Positions 21,182-29,351 of a stretch of 29,351 bases of DNA are shown piece by piece. The notes below the pieces were generated by a model. That model did not search any database and was not told the DNA's origin. It was given only the letters and a program-made list of their open reading frames with translations. The stretch spans positions 1 through 29,351 of the forward strand of contig DDFD01000019.1 of assembly GCA_002337005.1 (NCBI GenBank), in the 5' to 3' direction. Both the position numbers and the translations under genes were made by a program. The stretch is from Flavobacteriales bacterium UBA1937. GTDB taxonomy: Bacteria; Bacteroidota; Bacteroidia; Flavobacteriales; Weeksellaceae. Numbering within the stretch: the first letter of the stretch is position 1; every line of letters starts with the position of its first letter.

Positions 21182-23617
21182 TTGAAAAAGTTCGCCTTAT
21201 TTTTGATAGTCCTATTTCCGGTTCTTGTTTTTTCTCAAATCAATCTTAAGATTTTAGATGAAAATGGCAATCCTGTTTCTGATGTAAACGTGAGTTATAA
21301 CTCAAAATCTTATAAAACAAATGCAGATGGTTTTGTGAAAATTACTGTAGCGGAAACAGAACAAACTTTAACCGCCGAAAAAGAAACTTTTACCAGTTTT
21401 CAGAAAAAAATTAATCCAAAACAGAAATATCAGTACTTAAATGTAAAATTTGTTTCTTCTGTTAAAACAAAAGATATTCAGGAAGTGGTTTTCCGAGGAA
21501 AAGGAAAACCTAAAATAACTGATTTAACTTCTTTGGAAATTTCTCCGAAACAAGCACAGGTTTTAGCATCACTTTCTGGTGGTGTAGAAGGTTTGGTGAA
21601 ATCTCTTCCTTCGGTAAATTCTAATACAGAACTTTCTTCACAATATATGGTAAGAGGTGGTAATTATGACGAAAACTTAATTTATATTAATGATATTGAG
21701 TTATATAGACCATTTTTAATAAGAAATTCTTTGCAAGAAGGAATGAGTGTGGTAAATCCAGATATGGTTTCTGCAATTAGTTTTTCGGCTGGTGGTTTTG
21801 AAGCAAAATATGGCGACAAAATGAGTTCTGCTCTTAATATTTACTACAGACAACCAACTAAATTTGAACTTTCTGGCGAAGCCAGTTTAATAGGAGGAAG
21901 ACTTTCTACAGGTTTTGCTTCGAAAAATAAAAAACTAAGTGCATTGTTTTCTGGTAGATATCGAAATACCAATTTGGTACTTAATACTTTAAATGAAGAT
22001 ACCGATTTTAATCCTCAATATTTTGATTTTCAATCTTATATTAATTATCAGTTTAATGAAAAATGGTCGGTTTCGTTTTTAGGCTATTGGTCTAAAAATG
22101 ATTATGAAATGATTCCTAAGTATAAGGAAGTAAATTTTGGAACTATTCAACAACCCATAAAATTATATGTAGGCTATGAAGGTAGAGAAGATGATCAATA
22201 TAAAAATATGATGGGTACTGCTTCTATTACCTTTAAACCAAATAAAAAACTGACTTTTACCTTAGATAATTTTGCCTATCAAAATAGAGAAAGAGAGTAT
22301 TACAGTATTGCCTCTGGTTATTTATTGCAAGCTTTTGATCCTGCTACTGGTGATCCTATTGCAACGTATGATGCTGGTGGACAGATAGATCACGCTAGAA
22401 ATGATTTGTTGGCAAGAGTTTATGGAACTCAACTAAGAGCTAAATATTCGCCAGATGCTAATACAGATTTTGAATTGGGGGTAAAATACGAAAAAGAGAA
22501 ACTTAAAGATTTAACGAATGAATGGCAATTGGTAGATTCACTTGGCTATAGTGTACCTAGAAATAACACCATTCCAGGGATTTTAGATGCTTCTCAGTTG
22601 AAATTAAGATACCAAATTACAGGAAATAATGATATTAATCCGACTAGAATTTCTGGTTATGCACAGTTTTCTAAGAAATTTTATTGGGGCGAAAGCAGAA
22701 TTTTTCTTAATGCAGGAGTAAGAGCGCAGCATTGGGATTTTAATAATGAAACACTAATTTCTCCAAGAGCACAATTTGCCATAAAACCGAATTGGGAAGC
22801 AGATATGCTTTTCAGATTTTCAGGAGGAATATATTATCAAGCACCTTTTTATAAAGAAATTAAAGATTTAGACGGAAGTTTTAATAACAATATCAAAGCT
22901 CAAAAATCAATACAATTTATTGCAGCTAATGATTATGAATTCAAAATGGTAGATAGACCTTTTAAATTAACTACCGAATTGTATTACAAAAAAATGGATA
23001 ATCTAATTCCGTATTATCTTGATAATGTGAGAATAAGATATGCTGGTGATAATAATTCTGAAGGTTATGCATATGGAGTAGATGCTAGACTTTTCGGGGA
23101 GTTTGTGCCTGGTGTAGATTCTTGGATTTCTGCAAGTTATGCCAGAACCAAAGAAAATATAGATGGTATGGGCTATATTTCTAGGCCTACAGACCAGCGT
23201 TTTAGAATTTCGATGTTTTATCAAGATTTTATGCCAAAATTTCCAAGTATGAAGGTGAATCTAATGTTGGTTTTTGCCAATGGTTTACCATCAGGAAGTC
23301 CTATAGTGATTGATTCAAATACTGGTTTACCCAATATTGCAAGCAGATATGTTTATCAAAAGAATTTGCCAAGTTACAAAAGGGTAGATATAGGTCTTAC
23401 CAAAGTTTTTATAGACCAAAAAGATAATAAAGCATCTGGAAATTTCTGGGGAAAATTTAAGGAATTAGCACTTGGAGTACAGATTTTCAATGCATTTAAT
23501 ATTAATAACACTATTGCTAATCAATGGGTTACGGATGTTAATTCTAGCAATATTTATCCTGTACCCGTAAGATTAACAGGCAGATTTTTTAACGTAAAAT
23601 TAGAATTCAAATTTTAA
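21182..23617 (+). CDS. TonB-dependent outer-membrane receptor
   Basis: An 811-residue receptor. It has a signal peptide (KKFALFLIVLFPVLVFSQ after the first residue), a carboxypeptidase-like regulatory domain at about 20-95 (NLKILDENGNPVSDVNVSYN), a plug domain at about 115-230 (GGVEGLVKSLPSV, QYMVRGGNYDENLIYIND), and a beta barrel ending in the aromatic KLEFKF. The start is TTG: no ATG is available in frame between an upstream stop at 21155 and the signal peptide. No SusD-like gene follows, so it is not a SusC-type glycan pair. The ligand, perhaps a siderophore, cofactor or metal complex, cannot be told. A small outer-membrane protein gene follows after 178 bases with no gene in between. Confidence 0.9.
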   Translation: MKKFALFLIVLFPVLVFSQINLKILDENGNPVSDVNVSYNSKSYKTNADGFVKITVAETEQTLTAEKETFTSFQKKINPKQKYQYLNVKFVSSVKTKDIQEVVFRGKGKPKITDLTSLEISPKQAQVLASLSGGVEGLVKSLPSVNSNTELSSQYMVRGGNYDENLIYINDIELYRPFLIRNSLQEGMSVVNPDMVSAISFSAGGFEAKYGDKMSSALNIYYRQPTKFELSGEASLIGGRLSTGFASKNKKLSALFSGRYRNTNLVLNTLNEDTDFNPQYFDFQSYINYQFNEKWSVSFLGYWSKNDYEMIPKYKEVNFGTIQQPIKLYVGYEGREDDQYKNMMGTASITFKPNKKLTFTLDNFAYQNREREYYSIASGYLLQAFDPATGDPIATYDAGGQIDHARNDLLARVYGTQLRAKYSPDANTDFELGVKYEKEKLKDLTNEWQLVDSLGYSVPRNNTIPGILDASQLKLRYQITGNNDINPTRISGYAQFSKKFYWGESRIFLNAGVRAQHWDFNNETLISPRAQFAIKPNWEADMLFRFSGGIYYQAPFYKEIKDLDGSFNNNIKAQKSIQFIAANDYEFKMVDRPFKLTTELYYKKMDNLIPYYLDNVRIRYAGDNNSEGYAYGVDARLFGEFVPGVDSWISASYARTKENIDGMGYISRPTDQRFRISMFYQDFMPKFPSMKVNLMLVFANGLPSGSPIVIDSNTGLPNIASRYVYQKNLPSYKRVDIGLTKVFIDQKDNKASGNFWGKFKELALGVQIFNAFNINNTIANQWVTDVNSSNIYPVPVRLTGRFFNVKLEFKF

Positions 23618-23768
23618 GAGTTTGTGTTATTTTTAGTTCTTTATTAGTATGAAATTATTTATGTTGTTAGATTCTATAAAATGAGTAAAAATAGATACAG
23701 AATTAATATATTGAAAAAATAATTGAAGATTTATAGATAAATTCACATTACAGTAAAAAAAATATTAT

Positions 23769-23776
23769 TATTTTTG
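23769..23776 (+). promoter_or_regulatory. Candidate -7 element of the barrel protein gene
   Basis: TATTTTTG fits TANNTTTG and is 19 bases before the start codon at 23796. No TTG at the expected distance was found. The remainder of 23618-23768 is AT-rich with nothing I can identify. Confidence 0.4.
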
Positions 23777-23795
23777 GTCTTGAAAACAAATTAAA

Positions 23796-24296
23796 ATGAA
23801 AAAACTGATTAGGAATTTTGGAGTTTTGGCAATTCTATTTTTAGGAATAAATCTTAGTAAAGCTCAGTTATATAATTTTGCAGTAGGAGGTCAAGTAGAT
23901 ACAGGTGTAGGAGAATCATTAGTTGGTATCAGTGCAAAATGGCAGCCAGCTAGATTTTTTGGTGTTGAATTTGGGGGCAATTTTGGAGGTGGTTTTACGG
24001 TTGTACAAGTAATTCCTCAGTTTATATACACCGTTAGTGAGCAGACAGACGGTTTGGCATTTTATTTAGGTGCTGGTCCTTCTTACATAATGGGAGGTCA
24101 TCCTAATGAAGTTAAAGATTTTAATATTGTAGGTACTGCTGGTGCGGAATATGAATTGGTAGATTATCCTATTAGTTTTTTTGCAGATTGGAGACCTAGA
24201 TTATACCAAAAAGACCCAGGATTTTATAATACTATGCAAATTAAAAAAGGTTTAGAACCTGGTAGATTTAGTTTTGGTTTAAGATATACGTTCTAA
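23796..24296 (+). CDS. Small outer-membrane beta-barrel protein
   Basis: A 166-residue protein with a signal peptide (MKKLIRNFGVLAILFLGINLSKAQ cut near 23) and a mature part of alternating amphipathic strands rich in Gly, Phe and Tyr. It ends in RFSFGLRYTF with the C-terminal Phe that the barrel assembly machinery recognises. The blocks FYLGAGPSYIMGG and VGTAGAEYELVDYPISFFADW look like an OmpA/OmpX-like eight-stranded barrel. Function is unknown. It has its own terminator shared with the convergent MATE gene. Confidence 0.82.
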   Translation: MKKLIRNFGVLAILFLGINLSKAQLYNFAVGGQVDTGVGESLVGISAKWQPARFFGVEFGGNFGGGFTVVQVIPQFIYTVSEQTDGLAFYLGAGPSYIMGGHPNEVKDFNIVGTAGAEYELVDYPISFFADWRPRLYQKDPGFYNTMQIKKGLEPGRFSFGLRYTF

Positions 24297-24304
24297 TAAA
24301 TTTT

Positions 24305-24332
24305 AAAGTCCTGATTTTTTCAGGACTTTTTT
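24305..24332. terminator. Terminator between the convergent barrel and MATE genes
   Basis: Stem AAAGTCCTG/CAGGACTTT (24305-24313 and 24321-24329), seven-base loop of mostly T, then further T residues on the plus strand. On the minus strand the hairpin directly follows the MATE stop codon and is trailed by TTT only within the stem end, so it mainly serves the plus strand. Confidence 0.82.
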
Positions 24333-25680
24333 ATGAATTTTGTTTAATTTTTCTATCAGATAATTCCTTAAATCTTAAGACAAGTAATATTGCTGATATG
24401 GTAAGACCTATTCCCAGAGCAATCCACATTCCGAAAGCTCCCATTTTTAAGACAAAACAAAGGTAATAGCCTAAAGGAATAGTAATAATCCAATAAGCAA
24501 TAAATGTAAGAATGGAAGGGATTTTTACATCTTGAATTCCTCTTAGACATCCCAAAGCAGTAACTTGTATGCCATCTGAAAGCTGAAATAACGCTGCAAT
24601 AATCATTAGTTTAGAGGCTAGTTTTATTACTTCTATATCTTCTTTTTTGGTGAAAAAAGTTGGCAAAATATTTCTACCCAGAATAAAGAAAATACCACAC
24701 ATCAGCATAAATAAAAATGCTATTTTTAGATTATTAAAACCTACTTTTTCTAGATTTACAAAATCTTTTTCGCCTAATTTTCTTCCAATCATCACGGTAG
24801 ATGCTACACTAAAGCCTACACAAAGATTAAAAGTAAAACTTGCCATAGAAAGTGCAATCTGATGCGAAGCAATGTCTTTAGCAGAAATCAACCCACAGAT
24901 AAAAGCTGCTCCTGCAAAAGCGGTTACTTCAAAAAATAATTGTAGAGCTGTAGGAAAGCCTAATCTGATTAATTTTTCAAAAATTTCTTTACTGAAAAGG
25001 CTTAGCTTTAGACTAAATTCTTTGATGTATCTTCTTGTTCGTTCTTCTTTTACTAAAACATAATACAAGAAAACCAACATACAAATTCTTGCAATAAATG
25101 TAGCCCAAGCAGAACCAGCTACTCCCCAAGAAAAAGTTTTTATGAATATGTAATTCAAAATGATATTAATTACATTAGCAAAAATAGTAGCTTTAGTTAC
25201 TCCGATGGTGTATGAAAGTCCTTCGGAAACCTCTCTCATCGTTTGAAACATCATAAAAGGAATAATGCTCAATGTCACAATACTAAGAAAAGTGACAGTA
25301 TCAGGAAGAATTTCTTTAGGCTGTCCTAAATGTGGTAAAAAAGGGATGAACCCGAAAATTAGACCTACTAAAATAGCACCTACAGTAAGATTTACCACAA
25401 AACCGTGACGGAAAACAGAATTAATTCTATCGTGATTATGCTGAGAATGTGCCTCGGAAACCAATGGCGGAATTGCCAATGAAAACCCTAAGCCAAATAT
25501 AAAAATAGAGAAAAAAATGGCATTGCCAAGTGATACAGAAGCCAAAGCTTTTGCTCCGAGAAGTTTGCCTACAATAATATTATCAAACAAATTTACAGAA
25601 ACTTGCCCTACCTGCGTAAGCATTACTGGAAACGCCAATTTCAGGGTTTCCTGAGTGAATTTTTTATCTAAAAATTTCAT
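24331..25680 (-). CDS. MATE-family efflux transporter
   Basis: A 449-residue inner-membrane transporter of the MATE family (NorM-like), with about 12 transmembrane helices arranged as two related halves. Such pumps export cationic drugs or metabolites in exchange for Na+ or H+. Typical blocks are ETLKLAFPVMLTQVGQ with VNLFDNIIVGKLLG in the first half, and IRLGFPTALQLFFEV with ASHQIALSMASFTF in the second. The ending is a short basic tail. It lies downstream of tatC on the same strand with a 58-base gap and may share its transcript. The substrate is unknown. Confidence 0.92.
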   Translation of the reverse strand: MKFLDKKFTQETLKLAFPVMLTQVGQVSVNLFDNIIVGKLLGAKALASVSLGNAIFFSIFIFGLGFSLAIPPLVSEAHSQHNHDRINSVFRHGFVVNLTVGAILVGLIFGFIPFLPHLGQPKEILPDTVTFLSIVTLSIIPFMMFQTMREVSEGLSYTIGVTKATIFANVINIILNYIFIKTFSWGVAGSAWATFIARICMLVFLYYVLVKEERTRRYIKEFSLKLSLFSKEIFEKLIRLGFPTALQLFFEVTAFAGAAFICGLISAKDIASHQIALSMASFTFNLCVGFSVASTVMIGRKLGEKDFVNLEKVGFNNLKIAFLFMLMCGIFFILGRNILPTFFTKKEDIEVIKLASKLMIIAALFQLSDGIQVTALGCLRGIQDVKIPSILTFIAYWIITIPLGYYLCFVLKMGAFGMWIALGIGLTISAILLVLRFKELSDRKIKQNS

Positions 25681-25738
25681 TTTATTTTTTCTTTAACTAA
25701 AATTTTCTTCAGAATGGTTGATAGAAAATTTAATGGAA

Positions 25739-26566
25739 TTAAGAATTGCTTTTTGCTAAAGCTTTTTCTTGTTTCTCAATTTTTTTGGATACATAAATAC
25801 TCATCCAAATGCTCATTTCGTACAAAACAACCAGAGGCATGGCTGCTGCCATCATACTGAGAACATCTGCAGGTGTAATAATTGCTGCAACCACCATTAT
25901 TACTACAATGGCGTGTCTTCTGTAGGTTTTTAGGAATTTTGGAGTAAGAATACCAATACTCGTTAATAAATAAACCACCATCGGGAAGAGAAATATTACG
26001 CCCATTCCTAATACAACTTGTAAAAATAGAGTAGTGTAATCACTTAAATCATACAAAGGAACAATAATGTCCGAAATTTTAAAAATGACTCCGAAATTTA
26101 CAGCAAATGGAAGAATTAAAAAATAACCACACATAACACCCAAAATAAATAAAAACCAAATGCCATTAATCACAAAAATAGAATTTTTTCTTTCTTTTTC
26201 GTGAAGGGCAGGGCTAATGAATTTCCAGATTTCCCAGACAATATAAGGGAATGCTAAGACCATTCCGCCAAAAATAGAAACCGCCATCATTACATTAAAC
26301 TGCTGGAAGAGCTTTTGAACTCTCACCGGAAAATCTTTCGGTAGGTGTATGCTATCGTGACCCAATAATTCTCTAGAAAAATGATTAACTACTCTAAATG
26401 TAAAAAAATCATTTCTGGTAGGACCGAAAAATATATGATCCATTATCCAATTAATATTGAAGCCAATAATTAAAGCACCAATAATAATTGCAATAATAGA
26501 ACGTACAAGATGCGCTCTAAGTTCACCAATGTGCCCTAAAAAGGACATTTCTTTTTCTTCTGCCAT
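25739..26566 (-). CDS. tatC: Sec-independent protein translocase subunit TatC
   Basis: TatC is the core receptor of the twin-arginine pathway, which exports folded proteins across the inner membrane. The 275 residues have six expected transmembrane helices. The N-terminal MSFLGHIGELRAHLVRS is the conserved signal-binding region, with Glu of the HxxELR motif present. Other landmarks are FPYIVWEIWKFISPALHEKE, which holds the conserved FxPaL-E block, and AAIITPADVLSMM near the end. A long periplasmic loop (about 45-90) is expanded, as in other Bacteroidota. TatA is not in the window. An 18-base gap separates it from a gene remnant upstream. Confidence 0.94.
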   Translation of the reverse strand: MAEEKEMSFLGHIGELRAHLVRSIIAIIIGALIIGFNINWIMDHIFFGPTRNDFFTFRVVNHFSRELLGHDSIHLPKDFPVRVQKLFQQFNVMMAVSIFGGMVLAFPYIVWEIWKFISPALHEKERKNSIFVINGIWFLFILGVMCGYFLILPFAVNFGVIFKISDIIVPLYDLSDYTTLFLQVVLGMGVIFLFPMVVYLLTSIGILTPKFLKTYRRHAIVVIMVVAAIITPADVLSMMAAAMPLVVLYEMSIWMSIYVSKKIEKQEKALAKSNS

Positions 26567-26584
26567 ATTTTATTTTCTTCCGAG

Positions 26585-26779
26585 TTATTTGAATTTCCAA
26601 TTTAGTTCTTCATTATAAGGAATATTATATTCTTTGGAAATTGCTTTCAAATTTGATTTAATTTTTTCAAAAACATTGATGTTTTTTGGCAAAATTAAAG
26701 CTTCAGTGCTAAATATTTTTACAAAAATATAATTTTCAATTTCAATTATCTCTGAAAAATCTTTGTAAGAAATTAAACT
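26585..26779 (-). pseudogene. C-terminal remnant of a YcxB-like protein gene
   Basis: Between kdsD and tatC the minus strand is open for 64 codons without a start codon, from an in-frame TAA just above 26779 to a TAA at 26585-26587. It reads SLISYKDFSEIIEIENYIFV, then KIFSTEALILPKNINVFEKI, and ends IPYNEELNWKFK. This resembles the C-terminal end of YcxB-like membrane proteins, where such a charged FSxIxExxxY segment precedes an ILPK block. The N-terminal part with the membrane helices is absent; the frame closes within 20 bases of the kdsD stop. A GGGAGG sequence sits upstream but no ATG, GTG or TTG follows suitably. It is probably a deletion remnant. Confidence 0.6.
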
Positions 26780-26792
26780 TTATACCTCCCGC

Positions 26793-27746
26793 TTAGTTTA
26801 TCCCTTCATCTAGCAATTTATGCAAATCTATAATGCCAAAATAATTTCCGTTTTCTGTAACAATTAATTGCCCAATATTATTTTGTTTTAAGACGGTAAG
26901 TGCTTCTTTTGCTAGTGCATCTTTTTCTACTGTTTTTGGGTTTTTAGACATAATATCTTTAGCTAAAATTCCGCCAATGTTATCCGTTTTTAGGAGCATT
27001 CTTCTTAAATCACCATCGGTAATTACGCCTGAGATTTTATGACCGTCCATCACTACAGTAATCCCGTGTTTAGAGCTAGAAATGGAGAAGATAACATCTT
27101 TTATAGTAGAATTTTCTTCTACCAATGGTTTCTGAGAAGAAATAAACTGTTCAACCTTTGCGGTTAAATTTTTACCAATGCTACCTCCAGGATGAAACTT
27201 TGCAAAATCTTGTTCTTTGAAATTTCTAAGCTCCATCAGGCAAATTGCCAAAGCATCACCTATTGCCATTTGTACCGTGGTAGAACTTGTAGGTGCTAAT
27301 TTATTGGGGCAAGCTTCCACTTTTACAGAAGAATCTAATACAATATCAGAAGCTTCTGCCAGCTTAGATTTTAGATTGCCAGTCATACCTATCAAAGCAG
27401 AAGAGTAATCCTTCAAAAAAGGCAATAAATAGACAATTTCTGGAGAATTACCAGAATTAGAAATGCAGAGTACTACATCATTTTTTTGGATTACGCCTAA
27501 ATCACCGTGTATCGCTTCCGCAGCATGCAAAAACTGAGACGGCGTACCAGTAGAATTAAGTGTTGCTACAATTTTATTGGCAACGTGTGCAGATTTACCT
27601 ACTCCTACTATAATTAATTTTCCGCTAGATTGGTAAACAATATCTACCGCTTTTTCGAAACGTTCATCTATTCTCTCTTTAAGAGAAATAAGTTCAGAAA
27701 TTTCTACTGAAATAGCGTTTTTTGCAAGTTCTTTAATATGGGTCAC
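26793..27746 (-). CDS. kdsD: Arabinose-5-phosphate isomerase (KpsF/GutQ family)
   Basis: A 317-residue enzyme that converts ribulose-5-phosphate to arabinose-5-phosphate, the substrate of KdsA in KDO synthesis. An SIS sugar-isomerase domain spans about 25-175: VGVGKSAHVANKI, HAAEAIHGDLGVI with the catalytic-region His80, and ISNSGNSPEI. Two CBS domains follow at about 200-317 (ISGVITDGDLRRMLL and FGIIDLHKLL). The family length and order are normal. It is cytoplasmic. It is divergent from recQ with a 244-base gap, which is AT-rich and shows a promoter only for recQ. Confidence 0.93.
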   Translation of the reverse strand: MTHIKELAKNAISVEISELISLKERIDERFEKAVDIVYQSSGKLIIVGVGKSAHVANKIVATLNSTGTPSQFLHAAEAIHGDLGVIQKNDVVLCISNSGNSPEIVYLLPFLKDYSSALIGMTGNLKSKLAEASDIVLDSSVKVEACPNKLAPTSSTTVQMAIGDALAICLMELRNFKEQDFAKFHPGGSIGKNLTAKVEQFISSQKPLVEENSTIKDVIFSISSSKHGITVVMDGHKISGVITDGDLRRMLLKTDNIGGILAKDIMSKNPKTVEKDALAKEALTVLKQNNIGQLIVTENGNYFGIIDLHKLLDEGIN

Positions 27747-27947
27747 TTTTGTATTAATTTTAAATTTTAACTCTATTTTTTCTGAATTTCAAAAGGCTAA
27801 TTTTACAAAATCTACTATAATTTATTAAAGTTTTCTTAAATAGAGCCTTATTAATTGCAGCAAACTACTATCAATGCTTACATTTGAATAATCAAAAAAA
27901 AAATATTCCAAATATTGTAAAAATTTTTAAATATCATTAAAAATTTT

Positions 27948-27955
27948 TATCTTTG
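27948..27955 (+). promoter_or_regulatory. -7 element of recQ
   Basis: TATCTTTG matches TANNTTTG and is 35 bases before the recQ start. No TTG lies 16-23 bases upstream; instead the region is A/T tracts only. The remainder of 27747-27947 contains nothing else I can identify. Confidence 0.5.
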
Positions 27956-27990
27956 GTAAGATGCAAATTTAGTAAAACTTACACTAAAAC

Positions 27991-29351
27991 ATGAAGCCTA
28001 AACACGAAGATTTAACTTTAGCCCTCAAAAAATATTTTGGTTTTTCTACTTTCAAAGGCAGACAAGAACAGATTATTTCTACTCTTTTAGAAGGAAATGA
28101 CGTTTTTGTTCTGATGCCTACAGGTGGAGGTAAATCTCTATGTTACCAGTTACCAGCACTAATTTCAGAAGGAACAGCCATTGTAGTTTCTCCTTTAATC
28201 GCTTTAATGAAAAACCAAGTAGATGCCATTAATGGGATTTCTGCCGAGGAAGGAGTAGGGCACGTTCTGAACTCTTCTCTCAATAAAACACAAACCAAAC
28301 AAGTTTTTGATGACATAAAAAGCGGAAAAACCAAACTGCTCTACGTTGCACCAGAAAGTTTGGTAAAAGAAGAATATCTTAATTTTTTGAAGGAAATAAA
28401 AATTTCTTTCGTTGCGATAGATGAAGCTCACTGTATTTCTGAATGGGGACATGATTTTCGCCCAGAATATAGAAATCTAAAACTTATTATTGATAAAATT
28501 GCTAAAGTACCAGTTATTGCACTTACTGCTACTGCAACTCCTAAAGTACAAGATGATATTCAAAAAACTTTAGGAATGAGTAATGCCAAAGTCTTTAAAG
28601 ATAGTTTTAATAGACCTAATCTCTACTATGAAGTTCGCCCTAAAGTAAATGTAGATAGAGAAATTGTGAAATTTATTAATTTACATAAAGGAAAATCTGG
28701 TATTATCTATTGTCTTAGCCGAAGAAAAGTAGAAGAATTTGCACAATTATTACAAGTAAATGGTATTAATGCGTTGCCTTATCACGCAGGTCTTGACCAA
28801 AAAACAAGAGTTCTAAATCAAGATAGATTCTTGATGGAAGATGCAGATGTTATTGTCGCCACTATTGCTTTCGGGATGGGGATTGATAAGCCAGATGTAC
28901 GTTTTGTAATTCATTATGATATCCCAAAATCTTTAGAAAGCTATTACCAAGAAACGGGTAGAGCTGGTAGAGATGGAGGAGAAGGGCATTGTCTTGCTTT
29001 TTATGATCCAAAAGATATTGAAAAATTAGAAAAATTCTTAGCCCAAAAACCAGTTTCTGAACGTGAGATTGGGCTTCAGCTATTAAATGAAGTAGTAGGT
29101 TATGCCGAAACTTCTATGAGCAGAAGACAGTATTTATTATATTATTTCGGAGAAGAATTTGACCCAATTACTGGTGATGGCGCTAAAATGGATGACAATT
29201 CTGTAAATCCACCTAAGTTGAAAGATGCTTCTAAAGACCTGAAAAAAGTCTTAGAAATTGTAAAAGATTTAGAAGAAAAATTCAGAACCAAAGACTTAAT
29301 TTCAATTATTTCTGGTAAAGAATCTGCTACTACCAAAGCCTATAAACTAGA
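27991..29351 (+). CDS. recQ: RecQ-type DNA helicase (cut by window edge), zinc site degenerate
   Basis: An ATP-dependent 3'-5' DNA helicase for repair and recombination; 453 residues are visible and the C-terminus is outside the window. Motif I is MPTGGGKSLCY with Lys48, motif II DEAH at 144-147, then ALTATATP, FNRPNLYY, and motif VI ETGRAGRDGG (321-330). The family zinc-binding site normally uses four cysteines (E. coli Cys380, 397, 400, 403). Here the equivalent positions are Ser377 in SMSRRQ, and Ala398, Asp401 and Ser404 in GAKMDDNSVNPP, with the 3-residue spacing kept. The winged-helix start is visible after about 410. The helicase should still be active if the domain folds without zinc. 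Confidence 0.93.
   Translation, partial: MKPKHEDLTLALKKYFGFSTFKGRQEQIISTLLEGNDVFVLMPTGGGKSLCYQLPALISEGTAIVVSPLIALMKNQVDAINGISAEEGVGHVLNSSLNKTQTKQVFDDIKSGKTKLLYVAPESLVKEEYLNFLKEIKISFVAIDEAHCISEWGHDFRPEYRNLKLIIDKIAKVPVIALTATATPKVQDDIQKTLGMSNAKVFKDSFNRPNLYYEVRPKVNVDREIVKFINLHKGKSGIIYCLSRRKVEEFAQLLQVNGINALPYHAGLDQKTRVLNQDRFLMEDADVIVATIAFGMGIDKPDVRFVIHYDIPKSLESYYQETGRAGRDGGEGHCLAFYDPKDIEKLEKFLAQKPVSEREIGLQLLNEVVGYAETSMSRRQYLLYYFGEEFDPITGDGAKMDDNSVNPPKLKDASKDLKKVLEIVKDLEEKFRTKDLISIISGKESATTKAYKL

Noticed and set aside
21182..24296. SusC/SusD polysaccharide utilisation locus
   Set aside because: The gene after the receptor encodes a small barrel protein, not a SusD lipoprotein, and the receptor lacks a SusC-like length of about 1000 residues.

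Overview
The window is AT-rich chromosomal DNA that looks like a member of the Bacteroidota, class Flavobacteriia, most likely the Chryseobacterium/Cloacibacterium side (Weeksellaceae). The evidence is a GldI-type lipoprotein, a bacillithiol-system YtxJ protein, a stand-alone MnmD, a TonB-dependent receptor with a carboxypeptidase-like N-terminal domain, weak ribosome binding sites, and repeated promoter elements of the form TANNTTTG. The genus is an inference from gene content; no rRNA or tRNA gene is present to test it. No stretch longer than 300 bases lacks a gene or gene remnant.

Layout. 1-2491 (minus): a galactan/galactose operon, galM, a GH53 endo-galactanase lipoprotein, and galK, which runs off the left edge. 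2620-3747: an RsuA/RluB-type pseudouridine synthase with a long charged N-terminal tail, then a terminator. 3818-6309: a tight four-gene operon of ytxJ, a Crp/Fnr-like regulator, an unrecognised protein and an exported class II cyclic-nucleotide phosphodiesterase. 6406-6672: a small GNAT protein. 6710-8073 (minus): both subunits of a 3-oxoacid CoA-transferase. 8290-9607: a decaying patch with an intact HxlR regulator and its likely operator, a DoxX gene with an in-frame TGA, a lipoprotein remnant with an in-frame TAG, and the C-terminal part of an NfsB-like nitroreductase. 9681-13454: M42 peptidase, DUF4294 protein, S1/P1 nuclease, Nudix hydrolase, MnmD. 13540-16297: ilvE, then gldI and a cyclophilin-FKBP fusion lipoprotein. 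16375-17801: a Xre/RES toxin-antitoxin pair with twin palindromic operators and a translationally coupled membrane protein as third gene. 17809-21086: Nif3-like protein, a cysteine-less DUF164 coiled-coil protein, a membrane PH-like protein, kdsA. 21182-24296: a TonB-dependent receptor (TTG start) and a small outer-membrane barrel. 24331-27746 (minus): MATE pump, tatC, a YcxB-like remnant and kdsD. 27991-end: recQ, cut by the right edge.

How genes work together. GH53 releases galactose or galacto-oligosaccharides that GalM and GalK take toward central metabolism. KdsD makes arabinose-5-phosphate, which KdsA condenses to KDO-8-phosphate for lipopolysaccharide. GldI and the cyclophilin-FKBP protein are paired envelope foldases. 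The best candidate for an undescribed system is the Xre-RES-membrane protein operon; the Crp-like regulator, unknown protein and phosphodiesterase operon comes second. RecQ and the DUF164 protein have each lost all four expected zinc-binding cysteines.
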